Source of the DNA: Gordonia zhenghanii
GTDB taxonomy: Bacteria; Actinomycetota; Actinomycetes; Mycobacteriales; Mycobacteriaceae
Reading direction: 5' to 3'
Length of the DNA stretch: 64,000 bases
Assembly (NCBI RefSeq): GCF_021738965.1
Contig: NZ_JAKKOQ010000004.1
Span: 124,001 to 188,000, forward strand
The notes under the pieces were generated by a model. That model did no database searches. It was not told where the DNA came from and was given only the letters and a program-made list of their open reading frames with translations. Shown piece after piece: positions 52,767 to 62,513 of the stretch. Position 1 is the first letter of the stretch; every line of letters starts with the position of its first letter. The position numbers and the translations under genes were made by a program.

Positions 52767-53624
52767 GTGCCCGAGCTCCCCGAAGTAGAGACCATCCGGT
52801 CCGGGCTGGCCCCGCACCTCACCGGGCGGCGGATCGCCGACGTGTCGATTCTGCATCCGCGGGCGGTCCGACGGCATGTCGGCGGCGCCACGGATCTGGA
52901 GAACCGACTGCGCGGCAAGCGATTCGACGCGGTCGAGCGGCGAGGCAAATACCTGTGGCTCACCGGAGCCGATGCGACCGACGAGGTCGCCGTCGTGGTT
53001 CACCTCGGGATGAGCGGGCAACTGTTGATCACCGACGCCGACGTCCCGCATCAGAAGCACCTGCGTATCCGAGTCGGTCTCGACGACGGTCGTGAACTCC
53101 GGTTCGTCGACCAACGGACCTTCGGTGGCTGGCACATCGACGACCTGGTCACCGTCGGGGGACGAGCCGTGCCGGAGTCTGTTGCGCACATTGCGCCCGA
53201 CCCGTTCGAGGACGCGTTCGACCCGGAGCGAGTGGTGGCGGTGCTGCGCCGCAAGGACACCGAGGTCAAACGCGCGCTGCTCGACCAGACCGTCGTGTCC
53301 GGCGTGGGGAACATCTACGCGGACGAATCACTGTGGCGCGCACAGGTACACGGCGCGCAGAAGACCGGCCGCACGTCTAAGGCTCGGTTGGCGGGCGTCG
53401 TCGACGCGGCGACGCAAGTGATGGCCGAGGCGATCGAAGTCGGCGGCACGTCGTTCGACGAGCTGTATGTGAACGTCAACGGGCAGTCCGGCTACTTCAG
53501 CCGGAGCCTGAACGTCTACGGCCGGGACGGCGAGCCGTGCCCCCGGTGCGGAACCCCGATCAAACGGGAGTCGTTCATGAACCGGTCGAGCCATTTCTGC
53601 CCGGTGTGTCAGCGGAAGCGCTGA
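52767..53624 (+). CDS. mutM: Formamidopyrimidine-DNA glycosylase
   Basis: A 285-residue Fpg removing 8-oxoguanine. PELPEVETIRSGL provides Pro2 and Glu3, the catalytic Lys is in RRGKYLWLTG, and the H2TH segment is LDQTVVSGVGNIYADESLW. The zinc finger CPRCGTPIKRESFMNRSSHF ends with CPVCQRKR. It starts at GTG, 6 bp after rnc. The window thus encodes both an Fpg and a Nei paralogue. Confidence 0.95.
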   Translation: MPELPEVETIRSGLAPHLTGRRIADVSILHPRAVRRHVGGATDLENRLRGKRFDAVERRGKYLWLTGADATDEVAVVVHLGMSGQLLITDADVPHQKHLRIRVGLDDGRELRFVDQRTFGGWHIDDLVTVGGRAVPESVAHIAPDPFEDAFDPERVVAVLRRKDTEVKRALLDQTVVSGVGNIYADESLWRAQVHGAQKTGRTSKARLAGVVDAATQVMAEAIEVGGTSFDELYVNVNGQSGYFSRSLNVYGRDGEPCPRCGTPIKRESFMNRSSHFCPVCQRKR

Positions 53625-53647
53625 GCGCGAACAACAGAAGGACCCAT

Positions 53648-54184
53648 TTGAGCACGACCCTGAGTTTCCGACGAGCGGAGTCCGGAGACACCGCAGCCGC
53701 GCAGCAGGCTTACCGGCGGATCGTCGGCCACCTGGCCGAGACCGTTGATTTCCCCCACTGGCATACCGAGAACCATCCGACCCCGGACGAGGTCGTCGGC
53801 TGGGTCGCGGCCGGTGAGCTCTACCTCGCGTTGGGCGAGGACGGGGAGGTCGCCGGGGTCACGGTACTCAACCACGACGCCGTGGACGCCTACCAGAATG
53901 CGGCGTGGGCCGTCGAGGCAGCGCCAGACGAGGTGCTCGTCGTCCACGCGCTTGGCGTCGTCCCCGGCCGCCTCGGCCAGGGCGTGTCGCGCTTCCTGGT
54001 GGACGCGACGCTCGACGTCGCCCGCGAGCAGGGCTGCAAGGCCGTCCGGCTGGACACCTACGTCGAGAACATCCCTGCGCGGAAGCTGTACGAGCGCTAC
54101 GGATTCACCGATCTCGGATGTCACACGGTGGCCTACGAGGGCACGGACTTGAGCCGGTTCCATCTGTTCGAGTACGTGCTCTGA
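53648..54184 (+). CDS. GNAT-family N-acetyltransferase
   Basis: A 178-residue acetyltransferase. The acetyl-CoA loop is VHALGVVPGRLGQGVSRFLV, followed by RLDTYVENIPARKLYERYGF, the typical GNAT motif B. The start is TTG 53648, chosen because AGAAGGA lies about 7 nt upstream and the conserved fold begins with LSFRRAESGD. Substrate unknown. The gene is 23 bp downstream of mutM in the same direction and is not in the M. tuberculosis order as I recall it. Confidence 0.75.
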   Translation: MSTTLSFRRAESGDTAAAQQAYRRIVGHLAETVDFPHWHTENHPTPDEVVGWVAAGELYLALGEDGEVAGVTVLNHDAVDAYQNAAWAVEAAPDEVLVVHALGVVPGRLGQGVSRFLVDATLDVAREQGCKAVRLDTYVENIPARKLYERYGFTDLGCHTVAYEGTDLSRFHLFEYVL

Positions 54185-54278
54185 GACTCCGGACCGTATG
54201 TTGGAACAAACTCTCGGAGCAGGCAGTTGTCGACGGGGGAAGCATTCGTTTTGAAAGACATGAGGAGTCTGGTCAGAC

Positions 54279-54686
54279 ATGACTGATCTGTGGGTGCAGC
54301 GCACCGGAACCCGGCGGTACACGGGGCAGAGTTCGCGCGGCGCCGAGGTGCTGATCGGTTCGGAGAACGTCGACGGTGTGTTCACTCCGGGCGAACTGCT
54401 GAAGATCGCACTCGCGGCCTGCACCGGGATGTCGTCGGACAAGCCGCTCTCGCGTCGTCTCGGCGACGACTACGACGCCACCGTGCGGGTCTCGGGTGCC
54501 GCCGACCGCGAGAACGAGGTGTATCCGGTGCTGTCGGAGACCCTCGAAGTGGACCTCTCCGAGCTCGATCCCGAAGCCGCCCAACGACTTCTGGTCGTCG
54601 TGGAGCGGGCGGTCGAGAAGGTGTGCACCGTCGGGCGGACCATCAAGGCCGGTGCCCAGGTCGAGCTGGCCATCGAGACGGACTGA
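54279..54686 (+). CDS. OsmC/Ohr-family peroxiredoxin-like protein
   Basis: A 135-residue OsmC-like protein (Rv2923c position). The two redox cysteines, Cys48 in ALAACTGMSSDK and Cys116 in EKVCTVGRT, match the peroxidatic and resolving cysteines of OsmC. It should reduce organic hydroperoxides. ATG 54279 has GAGGAG about 15 nt upstream, a rather long distance. acyP follows after 4 bp. Confidence 0.85.
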   Translation: MTDLWVQRTGTRRYTGQSSRGAEVLIGSENVDGVFTPGELLKIALAACTGMSSDKPLSRRLGDDYDATVRVSGAADRENEVYPVLSETLEVDLSELDPEAAQRLLVVVERAVEKVCTVGRTIKAGAQVELAIETD

Positions 54687-54690
54687 GCCC

Positions 54691-54969
54691 GTGGGGGAGT
54701 CGCAGCGGCTGAGCGCCTGGGTGCACGGGCGCGTCCAGGGCGTCGGCTTCCGGTGGTGGACTCGATCCCGAGCGCTGGAGCTCGGTCTGGTCGGCTATGC
54801 GTCGAACCACGCCGACGGCAGGGTGCACGTCGTGGCCGAGGGGCCGCCCGAAGCGCTCGACGCACTGGTCGCCGCGTTGCGTTCGGGGGAGACTCCCGGT
54901 CGCGTCGACCTCGTCGTCGAGGACTTCGCATCGGCGCGCGGAGACCACGCCGGGTTCGTCGAGCGATGA
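54691..54969 (+). CDS. acyP: Acylphosphatase
   Basis: A 92-residue acylphosphatase hydrolysing acyl phosphates. The phosphate-binding loop [11 protein letters not shown] includes the catalytic Arg21, and Asn39 in GYASNHADG is the catalytic asparagine (GWVRN-type position, altered here to YASN). GTG 54691 is used. It lies between the OsmC gene and smc, as in mycobacteria. Confidence 0.92.
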   Translation: MGESQRLSAWVHGRVQGVGFRWWTRSRALELGLVGYASNHADGRVHVVAEGPPEALDALVAALRSGETPGRVDLVVEDFASARGDHAGFVER

Positions 54970-54980
54970 CCCACCGCAGG

Positions 54981-54986
54981 TAGACT
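54981..54986 (+). promoter_or_regulatory. -10 hexamer TAGACT before smc
   Basis: TAGACT ends 8 nt before GTG 54995, the same spacing as the DUF177 promoter, so smc may have its own leaderless transcript in addition to readthrough. No convincing -35. Confidence 0.35.
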
Positions 54987-54994
54987 CGCTGGTC

Positions 54995-57900
54995 GTGCAC
55001 CTGAAGAGCCTCACCCTGAAGGGTTTCAAATCGTTCGCGTCGTCGACGACGCTGCGGTTCGAGCCCGGCATCACCTGTGTGGTGGGGCCGAACGGGTCGG
55101 GCAAGTCGAACGTCGTCGACGCCCTCACCTGGGTGATGGGCGAGCAGGGCGCCAAAGCGCTGCGCGGCGGAAAGATGGCCGACGTCATCTTCGCGGGCAC
55201 CTCGGGTCGTGCGCCCCTCGGCCGCGCCGAAGTCACGCTGACCATCGACAACTCCGACGGGGCCCTCCCGATCGAGTACTCCGAAGTATCGGTGACGCGC
55301 CGGATGTTCCGCGACGGTGCGGGCGAGTACGAGATCAACGGCAGTTCCTGCCGGCTCATGGACGTACAGGAACTTCTCTCAGACTCGGGCATCGGCCGCG
55401 AGATGCACGTCATCGTCGGCCAGGGACGACTGTCGGCGATCCTCGAGTCCAAGCCCGAAGACCGCCGTGCCTTCATCGAGGAGGCGGCCGGCGTCCTCAA
55501 GCATCGCCGCCGCAAAGAGAAAGCAGTCCGCAAACTCGACGCGATGGCGGCGAACCTCGCGCGACTGACCGACCTCACCACCGAACTCCGTCGCCAGCTC
55601 AAACCGCTCGGCAGGCAGGCCGAGATCGCGCGTCGGGCCGCGACGGTCCAAGCCGACCTACGTGACGCCCGTCTGCGCTTGGCCGCCGACGACCTCGTCG
55701 TCCGACGCTCGGAGATGGCCGAGCACAGCAGCACCGAGCAGGAGATCCGTGCGCGGCAGGACGAGGTGGCCGCGCAGCTCGACGAGGCGACCACCGCACT
55801 GACCGCGGCGCAAGAGCATCTGGCGCAGGTCGCGCCTGCGGCCGCCGAAGCCGGACGCGTGTTCCACCAGTTGTCGACGCTGCGGGAGCGCGTCGACGGC
55901 ACGTGCCGGGTGGCTGGTGAGCGTGCGACGCACTTGGCGAGTCCGGCCGCCGCCCCGACCGGACCGGACCCGGAAGAGCTCGAAGCGCAGGCCGAGCGTG
56001 CCGCGATGACCGAGGCCGAACACCAGGAGACCGTCGAAGAGGCCGCGGGACGGCTCGAATACGCGACCGCTGCCCTGCAGGCTGCCGAACAGGCCGCTGC
56101 CGCTGCCGAGCAGGCGCACATGGCTGCGGTCCAAGCCGTCGCCGACCGGCGCGAGGGGCTTGCCCGGCTCGAAGGGCAAGCCGCTAATCTGCGTACCAAA
56201 GTCGAGTCGGTGGACGCGGAGACCGACCGGCTCACCACCGCGATCGAAGCCGCGCACGAGCGCGCCGACACCGCTCAGGTCCGACTCGACGAGCAGGCCG
56301 CGGTCACCGCGGAACTCGAGTCGCGGGAACAGGGCCTCGACGAACACCACGAACGCTGCATGGCGGCGCTCGAGGCGACCAGCTCGACCGTCACCACGGT
56401 GGAGAAGACCGAGCGCGACGCCGAGCACGCCATCGCGTCCCTGACCGCGCGGATCGAGGCCCTCGAGATGGGGCTCGAACGCGGTGACGGCGGCGCCTGG
56501 CTGCAGGAGAATGCCGCGGACGGACTCCTGTCCCCGCTGTCGGACCTGCTGACCGTGCACGACGGGTACGAGACGGCGGTCGCGTTGGCTCTCGGACCGG
56601 CGGTCGACGCGATCGCGACCGTCGACGGCGTCACCGCGGTCCGGGCGCTCGCCGCGCTCCGGGACGGGGACGGCGGTCGCGCAGCACTGATCGTCGGCGG
56701 ACTCTCCGGGCGCGCGCGCAGCGACCGTCCCGACGTCCCATCCGGCGTCGTGTGGGCGCGCGACGTCGTCGACGTGCCGGATTCGGTGAGGGGAGCGGTC
56801 GACGTCCTGCTCGGCGACGTCGTGATCGTCGACGACCCCGAGCAGGGACTCGCGCTGGCGATCGAGCACGGACTCGTCGCGGTGACCGGCGATGGCGACC
56901 GGATGTCTGCGGCAGCCGTCGAAGGCGGATCGTCCACGCGTCCGTCGACCCTCGAAGTGCAGGCCGCCATCGATACCGCGGCGGCCGACCTGGAGACGGC
57001 TCGCAAGACCGTCGAGAAGTCCAGGCACGAACTGGGCGCGGCGACTGCAGCCCGAGAACAGGCGCACGAGGCTGCCGAGGGGTCGCTCGCCGCCCTCAAC
57101 GAGTCGGATGCGAACGTCGGGGCCGCGTACGAACAACTCGGCCGACTCGGCATGGAGATTCGGGCCGCGCGCGCCGAAGCCGACCGGCTGACGCGCCAAC
57201 GGCGTCTCGCAGAAGAAGGGCGCGCGGATAACCTGACCGCGCTCACCGAAGTGGAAGAACGCCTGGCCCGTGCGCGCGACGAGAACGACGACCCGGGCGC
57301 CGCCACCGACATGGACAGCGAGATGCGCGAGGCCGCGGCCGCCGAGGTCGCCGAGGCGCGGTCGGTGGAAGTGGAGACCCGACTGACTCTGCGAACCGCC
57401 GAAGAACGTCTCGGCTCGGTCCGCGGCAAAGCCGAGAGTCTCCGCCGCGCCGCGGTCAACGAGCGCGCCAGCCGCGAGCGGATCAAGCGGCAGGACGCAG
57501 CCCGACGCTATGCGGCAGGCGTCGCAGGCGCAGTCGTCGATGCCGGGGAGTCGGTCGCGCAGGCCGTCGCGCGGGCCGCCGACGACGCCGCGCGTGGACG
57601 CGACGAACTCGAGCAGGTCAAGGCGGCGCGAACGGCCGAAGCCGAGGAGTTGCGGCGACTCGTCGACGAGTTGACCGCCACCATGAACCAGCTGCGCGAT
57701 GCCGTCCACCGCGACGAGATCGCGAAAGCACAGGCGGCGCTGCGCATCGAGCAGCTCGAAGAACAGATCCTCGAACAGTTCGCGATGGCGCCGGACGATC
57801 TGGTCGCCGAGTACGGCCCCGATGTCCCGATGCCGCCGTCCGAGTTGGAGCTTCGTGAGTACGAGCAGGCGAAGGAGCGTGGCGAGCAGGTCGTCGCGCC

Positions 57901-58588
57901 TGCGTCGATGCCGTACGACCGGGCCACGCAGGAGTCCCGCGCGAAGAAGGCGCAGAAGGACCTGACGACACTCGGCAAAGTGAATCCGCTTGCCCTCGAG
58001 GAATTCGCGGCGTTGGAGGAGCGGTACACGTTCCTCTCGACCCAACTCGAAGACGTCAAGAAGGCCCGCGACGATCTCCTCGACGTGGTCGCCGACGTCG
58101 ACGCCCGCATCCTGCAGGTCTTCACCGATGCGTACGCGGACGTCGAGAAGGAGTTCACACAGGTCTTCTCCACGCTGTTCCCCGGCGGGGAGGGGCGCCT
58201 GGTGCTCACCGACCCGTCGGACATGCTGACGACCGGCATCGAGGTGGAGGCGCGTCCTCCCGGCAAGAAGGTCAAACGACTGTCACTGCTGTCCGGTGGT
58301 GAGAAGTCGTTGACGGCGGTCGCCATGCTCGTCGCGATCTTCCGTGCCCGACCGTCGCCCTTCTACGTGATGGACGAAGTCGAAGCCGCTCTCGACGACG
58401 CGAACCTGCGTCGCCTCATCAGCTTGTTCGAACAGTTGCGGGAGAAGTCGCAGCTGATCGTCATCACCCACCAGAAGGCGACCATGGAAGTCGCCGACGC
58501 CCTGTACGGCGTCAGCATGCGCGGCGACGGAATCACCCAGGTCATCTCGCAACGGCTCCGCGGAGTCGACCTCGCAACCTCCACCTGA
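54995..58588 (+). CDS. smc: Chromosome segregation SMC ATPase
   Basis: A 1197-residue SMC protein that compacts and segregates chromosomes as a dimer with ScpA/B. The N-terminal head has Walker [10 protein letters not shown] at 31-39, and two long coiled coils flank the hinge (about residues 505-640). The C-terminal head has [15 protein letters not shown] and the Walker [19 protein letters not shown]. Coiled-coil segments are rich in Ala, Glu and Arg. GTG 54995 begins the canonical [14 protein letters not shown]. ftsY follows after 14 bp. Confidence 0.97.
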   Translation: MHLKSLTLKGFKSFASSTTLRFEPGITCVVGPNGSGKSNVVDALTWVMGEQGAKALRGGKMADVIFAGTSGRAPLGRAEVTLTIDNSDGALPIEYSEVSVTRRMFRDGAGEYEINGSSCRLMDVQELLSDSGIGREMHVIVGQGRLSAILESKPEDRRAFIEEAAGVLKHRRRKEKAVRKLDAMAANLARLTDLTTELRRQLKPLGRQAEIARRAATVQADLRDARLRLAADDLVVRRSEMAEHSSTEQEIRARQDEVAAQLDEATTALTAAQEHLAQVAPAAAEAGRVFHQLSTLRERVDGTCRVAGERATHLASPAAAPTGPDPEELEAQAERAAMTEAEHQETVEEAAGRLEYATAALQAAEQAAAAAEQAHMAAVQAVADRREGLARLEGQAANLRTKVESVDAETDRLTTAIEAAHERADTAQVRLDEQAAVTAELESREQGLDEHHERCMAALEATSSTVTTVEKTERDAEHAIASLTARIEALEMGLERGDGGAWLQENAADGLLSPLSDLLTVHDGYETAVALALGPAVDAIATVDGVTAVRALAALRDGDGGRAALIVGGLSGRARSDRPDVPSGVVWARDVVDVPDSVRGAVDVLLGDVVIVDDPEQGLALAIEHGLVAVTGDGDRMSAAAVEGGSSTRPSTLEVQAAIDTAAADLETARKTVEKSRHELGAATAAREQAHEAAEGSLAALNESDANVGAAYEQLGRLGMEIRAARAEADRLTRQRRLAEEGRADNLTALTEVEERLARARDENDDPGAATDMDSEMREAAAAEVAEARSVEVETRLTLRTAEERLGSVRGKAESLRRAAVNERASRERIKRQDAARRYAAGVAGAVVDAGESVAQAVARAADDAARGRDELEQVKAARTAEAEELRRLVDELTATMNQLRDAVHRDEIAKAQAALRIEQLEEQILEQFAMAPDDLVAEYGPDVPMPPSELELREYEQAKERGEQVVAPASMPYDRATQESRAKKAQKDLTTLGKVNPLALEEFAALEERYTFLSTQLEDVKKARDDLLDVVADVDARILQVFTDAYADVEKEFTQVFSTLFPGGEGRLVLTDPSDMLTTGIEVEARPPGKKVKRLSLLSGGEKSLTAVAMLVAIFRARPSPFYVMDEVEAALDDANLRRLISLFEQLREKSQLIVITHQKATMEVADALYGVSMRGDGITQVISQRLRGVDLATST

Positions 58589-58602
58589 AAGGCATCCTCC
58601 CT

Positions 58603-60024
58603 GTGAGTACTAAAGTCCTGATCGGCGTCATCGTCGGAGTGGTCGCACTGATCGTTCTGATCGGCGTGGCCGGCTACGTGATCAACCGCCGACGGCGGAT
58701 CTCGATCAGCGAGAAGACGACCGACCAGATGGACGCGGCCGACGGCACCACCCGGCAGGTCGACAGATCCGGCGGCTATCAGGCGGGATCGGGATTCAAC
58801 TTCAGCCAGGGCGGTAGCGGATCCGCGACGCTGGAGCGACCGGAGCCGAAGCCAGCGACCGAGCCGAAGATTGTGCCGCCGGCTGCGCCGGCACCTGACC
58901 CTGTTCCCACGCGGGAGTCGGAGCAGGCAATGCCGACCGACGTCGCGCCCCAGGACGAGAGGACACAAGAGGCCGGGTCGGCAGCGGAGACTCCGGCTGA
59001 CGAGACGGGGACGGCACCTGAAGCGGGGGTCGTTCCCACAACCGAGCCCGAACCCGAGCCTGCCCCCGAACCCGAAGCCGCTCCCGAGCCTGAGCTCGAC
59101 GAGATCGAGCCGACCGAGGGTCGCCTGTCCCGCCTGCGGGGCCGGCTGTCGCGGTCGCAGGGCGCGATCGGCGCGAGCGTTCTCGGACTCCTCGGCGCGG
59201 GCGACCTCGACGAGGACTCGTGGGAGGAGATCGAGGACACGCTCGTCATGGCAGACCTCGGCACGGCGACCACGGCGACCGTCGTTGAGAAGCTTCGCGA
59301 AGAACTGGCTGCGGGCAAGGTGCGGACCGCAGACGATGCGCGTGCTGCCCTCAAGCGGATCCTCGTGGAACAACTGCGTCCGGAACTGAACAGGTCGGTG
59401 AAGGCTCTGCCGCATGCGGAGGGCCCCGCCGTGGTCCTGGTGGTCGGGGTGAACGGCACCGGTAAGACGACGACCACCGGCAAGCTCGCGCGCGTCCTCG
59501 TCGCGGACGGTCGTCGGGTGTCGTTGGGTGCGGCCGACACGTTCCGTGCGGCGGCCGCCGACCAACTGCAGACCTGGGGCGAGCGGGTCGGCGCGGGCAT
59601 CGTGCGCGGCAAGGAAAGCGCGGATCCGGCGTCCGTCGCCTTCGATGCGGTCAGCAAGGGAATCGACGACGGTGTGGACGTCGTCCTCATCGACACTGCG
59701 GGCCGCCTGCACACCAAGGCGGGCCTGATGGACGAGCTCGGCAAGGTCAAGCGCGTCGTGGAGAAGAAGGTCGCCGTCGACGAGGTTCTGTTGGTCCTCG
59801 ACGCGACGGTCGGACAGAACGGTCTGATGCAGGCCAAGGTGTTCGCCGAGGTGGTCTCGCTCACCGGCGTCGTCCTCACCAAGCTCGACGGCACGGCCAA
59901 GGGCGGCATCGTGTTCCGCATTCAGGAAGAGCTCGGGGTCCCGGTCAAACTGGTCGGTCTCGGCGAAGGCGCCGACGACCTCGCGCCGTTCGAGCCGGAG
60001 GCTTTCGTCGAGGCGCTGCTGTAG
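58603..60024 (+). CDS. ftsY: Signal recognition particle receptor FtsY
   Basis: A 473-residue SRP receptor. A transmembrane segment (residues 5-27) and basic RRRR anchor the N-terminus, unlike the peripheral E. coli form. An acidic Pro/Glu-rich A region (residues 75-170, with EPEPEPAPEPEA-type repeats) follows. The NG GTPase has GVNGTGKTTTTGKLAR near 282, DTAGRLHTK, LTKLDGTAKGG and GLGEGADDLAPF. GTG start, no strong ribosome site. No clear terminator follows. Confidence 0.96.
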   Translation: MSTKVLIGVIVGVVALIVLIGVAGYVINRRRRISISEKTTDQMDAADGTTRQVDRSGGYQAGSGFNFSQGGSGSATLERPEPKPATEPKIVPPAAPAPDPVPTRESEQAMPTDVAPQDERTQEAGSAAETPADETGTAPEAGVVPTTEPEPEPAPEPEAAPEPELDEIEPTEGRLSRLRGRLSRSQGAIGASVLGLLGAGDLDEDSWEEIEDTLVMADLGTATTATVVEKLREELAAGKVRTADDARAALKRILVEQLRPELNRSVKALPHAEGPAVVLVVGVNGTGKTTTTGKLARVLVADGRRVSLGAADTFRAAAADQLQTWGERVGAGIVRGKESADPASVAFDAVSKGIDDGVDVVLIDTAGRLHTKAGLMDELGKVKRVVEKKVAVDEVLLVLDATVGQNGLMQAKVFAEVVSLTGVVLTKLDGTAKGGIVFRIQEELGVPVKLVGLGEGADDLAPFEPEAFVEALL

Positions 60025-60068
60025 CTCGACTCGTCTCGTCACCCTCCGCGCCCGCACGTGGTAAGAAT

Positions 60069-60090
60069 TGAAACAGAGTTCAGAGTTTCA
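60069..60090 (+). promoter_or_regulatory. Candidate TetR operator
   Basis: TGAAAC (60069-60074) and GTTTCA (60085-60090) form an inverted repeat 23 bp before the TetR start. This is the usual place for autoregulation of a tetR-fadE pair. Confidence 0.5.
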
Positions 60091-60112
60091 TTTCTCACCG
60101 CAGGAGGCGACC

Positions 60113-60748
60113 GTGCCGTATCGCCCGACCGAGCAGACTCGGCGCAGCGCGCACGCTAGACGTGCCGCTATGCTGGCGTCCGCTCGCCGTCTGGTCGCCG
60201 ATGCGGGCTTCTCGGCGGCGACGGTCGCGGCGATCGCGGCGGGAAGCGGCGTCAGCGTCGGATCGGTCTACTCGTACTTCGACAATCGGGACGCCCTCCT
60301 GGCCGAGGTGTTCCGCGACAGTGCGGAGCACGAGTACGCGCAGGTGGCGGCGGCAGTCGACGCCACGGCAGGGTCCGCCGACCGACTCGACGCGCTGGTC
60401 TCGACGTTCGCCGACCGCGCCCTGCGTGGCAGGCGCCTCGCGTGGTCCCTGCTGTTCGAACCGGTGATCCCGACGGTCGACGCCGAACGCCTCCGTCTGC
60501 GCCGCTGGTACCGCGCGCTCGGGGCAGGCGTGATCGCCGACGGGATCGCGGACGGCACCTTCGTCGACCAGGATGCGGGCGTGGCCGCGTCGGCTCTGCT
60601 CGGCGCCATTGCCGAGTCGCTCGTCGGAGCGTTGAATCCCGACACGTCGCCGCTCGCGGGCGACGACCCCGACGTCCTGCTCGCCACTACCCGGGCGTTC
60701 TGCTTCCGCGCGCTCGGCGCCGTCCCGCCACAGAAGGAGAAGCGATGA
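60113..60748 (+). CDS. TetR-family transcriptional regulator
   Basis: A 211-residue TetR protein. The helix-turn-helix lies at residues 28-60 (ADAGFSAATVAAIAAGSGVS, VGSVYSYFDNRDALLAEVF). The ligand domain is Ala/Leu-rich with no clue to the ligand. GTG 60113 has GGAGG 6 nt upstream; the longer frame from 60068 would start inside the operator-like repeat. The stop overlaps the acyl-CoA dehydrogenase start (ATGA), so it probably regulates that gene and itself. Confidence 0.85.
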   Translation: MPYRPTEQTRRSAHARRAAMLASARRLVADAGFSAATVAAIAAGSGVSVGSVYSYFDNRDALLAEVFRDSAEHEYAQVAAAVDATAGSADRLDALVSTFADRALRGRRLAWSLLFEPVIPTVDAERLRLRRWYRALGAGVIADGIADGTFVDQDAGVAASALLGAIAESLVGALNPDTSPLAGDDPDVLLATTRAFCFRALGAVPPQKEKR

Positions 60749-62364
60749 CCGCCACTCACGAGGTCTTCAATCAGGCGCCGCCGCGCGTCGACGTGAACGA
60801 ATACACGACCAACCTGCCGATGGTCGAAGCCGTCGACGCGTACGGCGCAGGCTGGGCGAGCGTCGACCTCGCCGAAGCCGGGGCGCTGGTCGGACGAGCC
60901 GACTTCCAGCGGGACGCCGACCTCGCGAACACGATCACGCCGGTCCTGCACACCCACGACCGGTGGGGGCGCCGGGTCGACGAGATCGAGTTCCACCCGG
61001 CCTATCACCGGATCATCGGCGACGCCATCGCGCACGGCGCGCACACCAGCTGTTGGGACGAACCCCGGAACGGCGCCCACGTCGCGCGGGCCGCGATGTT
61101 CACGCAGTTCGGTCAGATCGAGCCCGGCCACGCGTGCCCGGTCAGCATGACGCACGCCGTGGTCCCGTCGCTGCGCGTGGATTCCGCACTCGCCGAGCAG
61201 TGGATCCCGAGGACGCTGTCGCGCGACTACGACCCGTCGCTGACCGACCCGGCGAAGAAGTCCGCGATCTTCGGCATGGCGATGACCGAGAAGCAGGGCG
61301 GGTCCGACGTGCGGGCCAACACCACCCGCGCGGTGGCGAACGACGACGGGACGTACCGGATCACCGGACACAAGTGGTTCTGCTCGGCACCACAGTCGGA
61401 CGCCTTCCTCGTCCTCGCGAAGACCGAGCCCGGAGTGACCTGCTTCGTGGTGCCGCGCACGCTGCCCGACGGCACACGGAACGTCTTCGCTATCCAGCGA
61501 CTCAAGGACAAGCTGGGGAACAAGGCGAACGCCTCGTCGGAGATCGAGTTCGCCGACACGATCGGCTGGCGGCTGGGAGACGAGGGCTCCGGCGTCCGCA
61601 CCATCATCGAGATGGTCAACCAGACGCGACTGGACTGTGCACTCGGCAGCGCCGCGGGGATGCGCCAGTCGGTCGCCGAAGCGGCCTGGCACGTCCGGCA
61701 TCGCTCCGCCTTCGGCGCGTCGTTGATCGACCAGCCCGCCATGACCGCGGTGATCGCCGATCTCCAGGTGGAAGCCGAAGCCGCCACCTGGACGGCGATG
61801 CGTCTGGCAGCGGCCTACGACGACGACAGCGAGCAGTCGCAGGCGTTCCGGCGGCTGGCCACGGCCGTCGGCAAGTACTGGGTGTGCAAGCGCGGCCCCA
61901 ACCACGCCTACGAGGCGTTGGAATGCCTGGGCGGCAACGGCTACACCGAAGCGTTCCCGCTCGCACGGCGATTCCGCGAGCAGCCCGTCATGGCGGTCTG
62001 GGAGGGGTCCGGCAACGTCATCGCGCTCGACGTCCTACGCGCGATGGTCCGCGACCCGCTGTCGGTGGACGCCCTCGACAGCGAGTTCGAGCTCGCGCTC
62101 GGCGAGCACCGCGCCTACGACCTGCACGTGGAACGCACGCGGAAGCTCGTCGCGCAGGTCGCCGCCGACCCGGCGGGCGCCCCAGCCGTCGCGCGTCGTC
62201 TCACTGAATCGTTGGCGTTGGCGCTGCAGGCGTCGATCCTGATCAGGCAGGCGCCAGCGTCCGTGTCGGACGCATTCGTGTCGGGCAGGCTCGAGGACGC
62301 GGGACAGATGTACGGCGTGCTCGACTCGCGTCTGGACCTGGCCGCGATCGCTGCGCGCGCATGA
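60745..62364 (+). CDS. AidB-like acyl-CoA dehydrogenase
   Basis: A 539-residue flavoprotein of the AidB branch of acyl-CoA dehydrogenases. The N-terminal extension (about 160 residues, EYTTNLPMVEAVDAYGAGWA) is typical of AidB. The FAD-binding TEKQGGSDVRANTTRA is present, as are NKANASSEIEFADTIGW, a loop with MVNQTRLDCALGSAAGMRQS and the C-terminal ALECLGGNGYTEAFPLARRF. E. coli AidB oxidises isovaleryl-CoA weakly and binds DNA in the alkylation response; substrate here is not determined. It is coupled to the TetR gene and is an insertion between ftsY and amt relative to M. tuberculosis. Confidence 0.87.
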   Translation: MTATHEVFNQAPPRVDVNEYTTNLPMVEAVDAYGAGWASVDLAEAGALVGRADFQRDADLANTITPVLHTHDRWGRRVDEIEFHPAYHRIIGDAIAHGAHTSCWDEPRNGAHVARAAMFTQFGQIEPGHACPVSMTHAVVPSLRVDSALAEQWIPRTLSRDYDPSLTDPAKKSAIFGMAMTEKQGGSDVRANTTRAVANDDGTYRITGHKWFCSAPQSDAFLVLAKTEPGVTCFVVPRTLPDGTRNVFAIQRLKDKLGNKANASSEIEFADTIGWRLGDEGSGVRTIIEMVNQTRLDCALGSAAGMRQSVAEAAWHVRHRSAFGASLIDQPAMTAVIADLQVEAEAATWTAMRLAAAYDDDSEQSQAFRRLATAVGKYWVCKRGPNHAYEALECLGGNGYTEAFPLARRFREQPVMAVWEGSGNVIALDVLRAMVRDPLSVDALDSEFELALGEHRAYDLHVERTRKLVAQVAADPAGAPAVARRLTESLALALQASILIRQAPASVSDAFVSGRLEDAGQMYGVLDSRLDLAAIAARA

Positions 62365-62383
62365 CGGACCTCGCAGAAGGCGC

Positions 62384-62430
62384 GTAACGCACTGGAAACC
62401 TGCAGCGCTCACGGTTGACGCCCGCGAAAC
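62384..62430 (+). promoter_or_regulatory. Two GlnR-type sites upstream of amt
   Basis: GTAAC-N6-GAAAC at 62384-62399 is an exact match to the actinobacterial GlnR consensus GTNAC-N6-GAAAC. A second copy, TTGAC-N6-GAAAC, lies at 62415-62430 with one mismatch and is 31 bp further along, three helical turns, so both face the same side. GlnR activates amtB-glnK under nitrogen limitation. Confidence 0.75.
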
Positions 62431-62513
62431 ACGGGGAGACCGACAGCGCAACCTGAGAGCGACAAAGTCGTCCTCACACGTCGACAAGCGACGAGTGAGG
62501 AGGCCTGCGCCAA

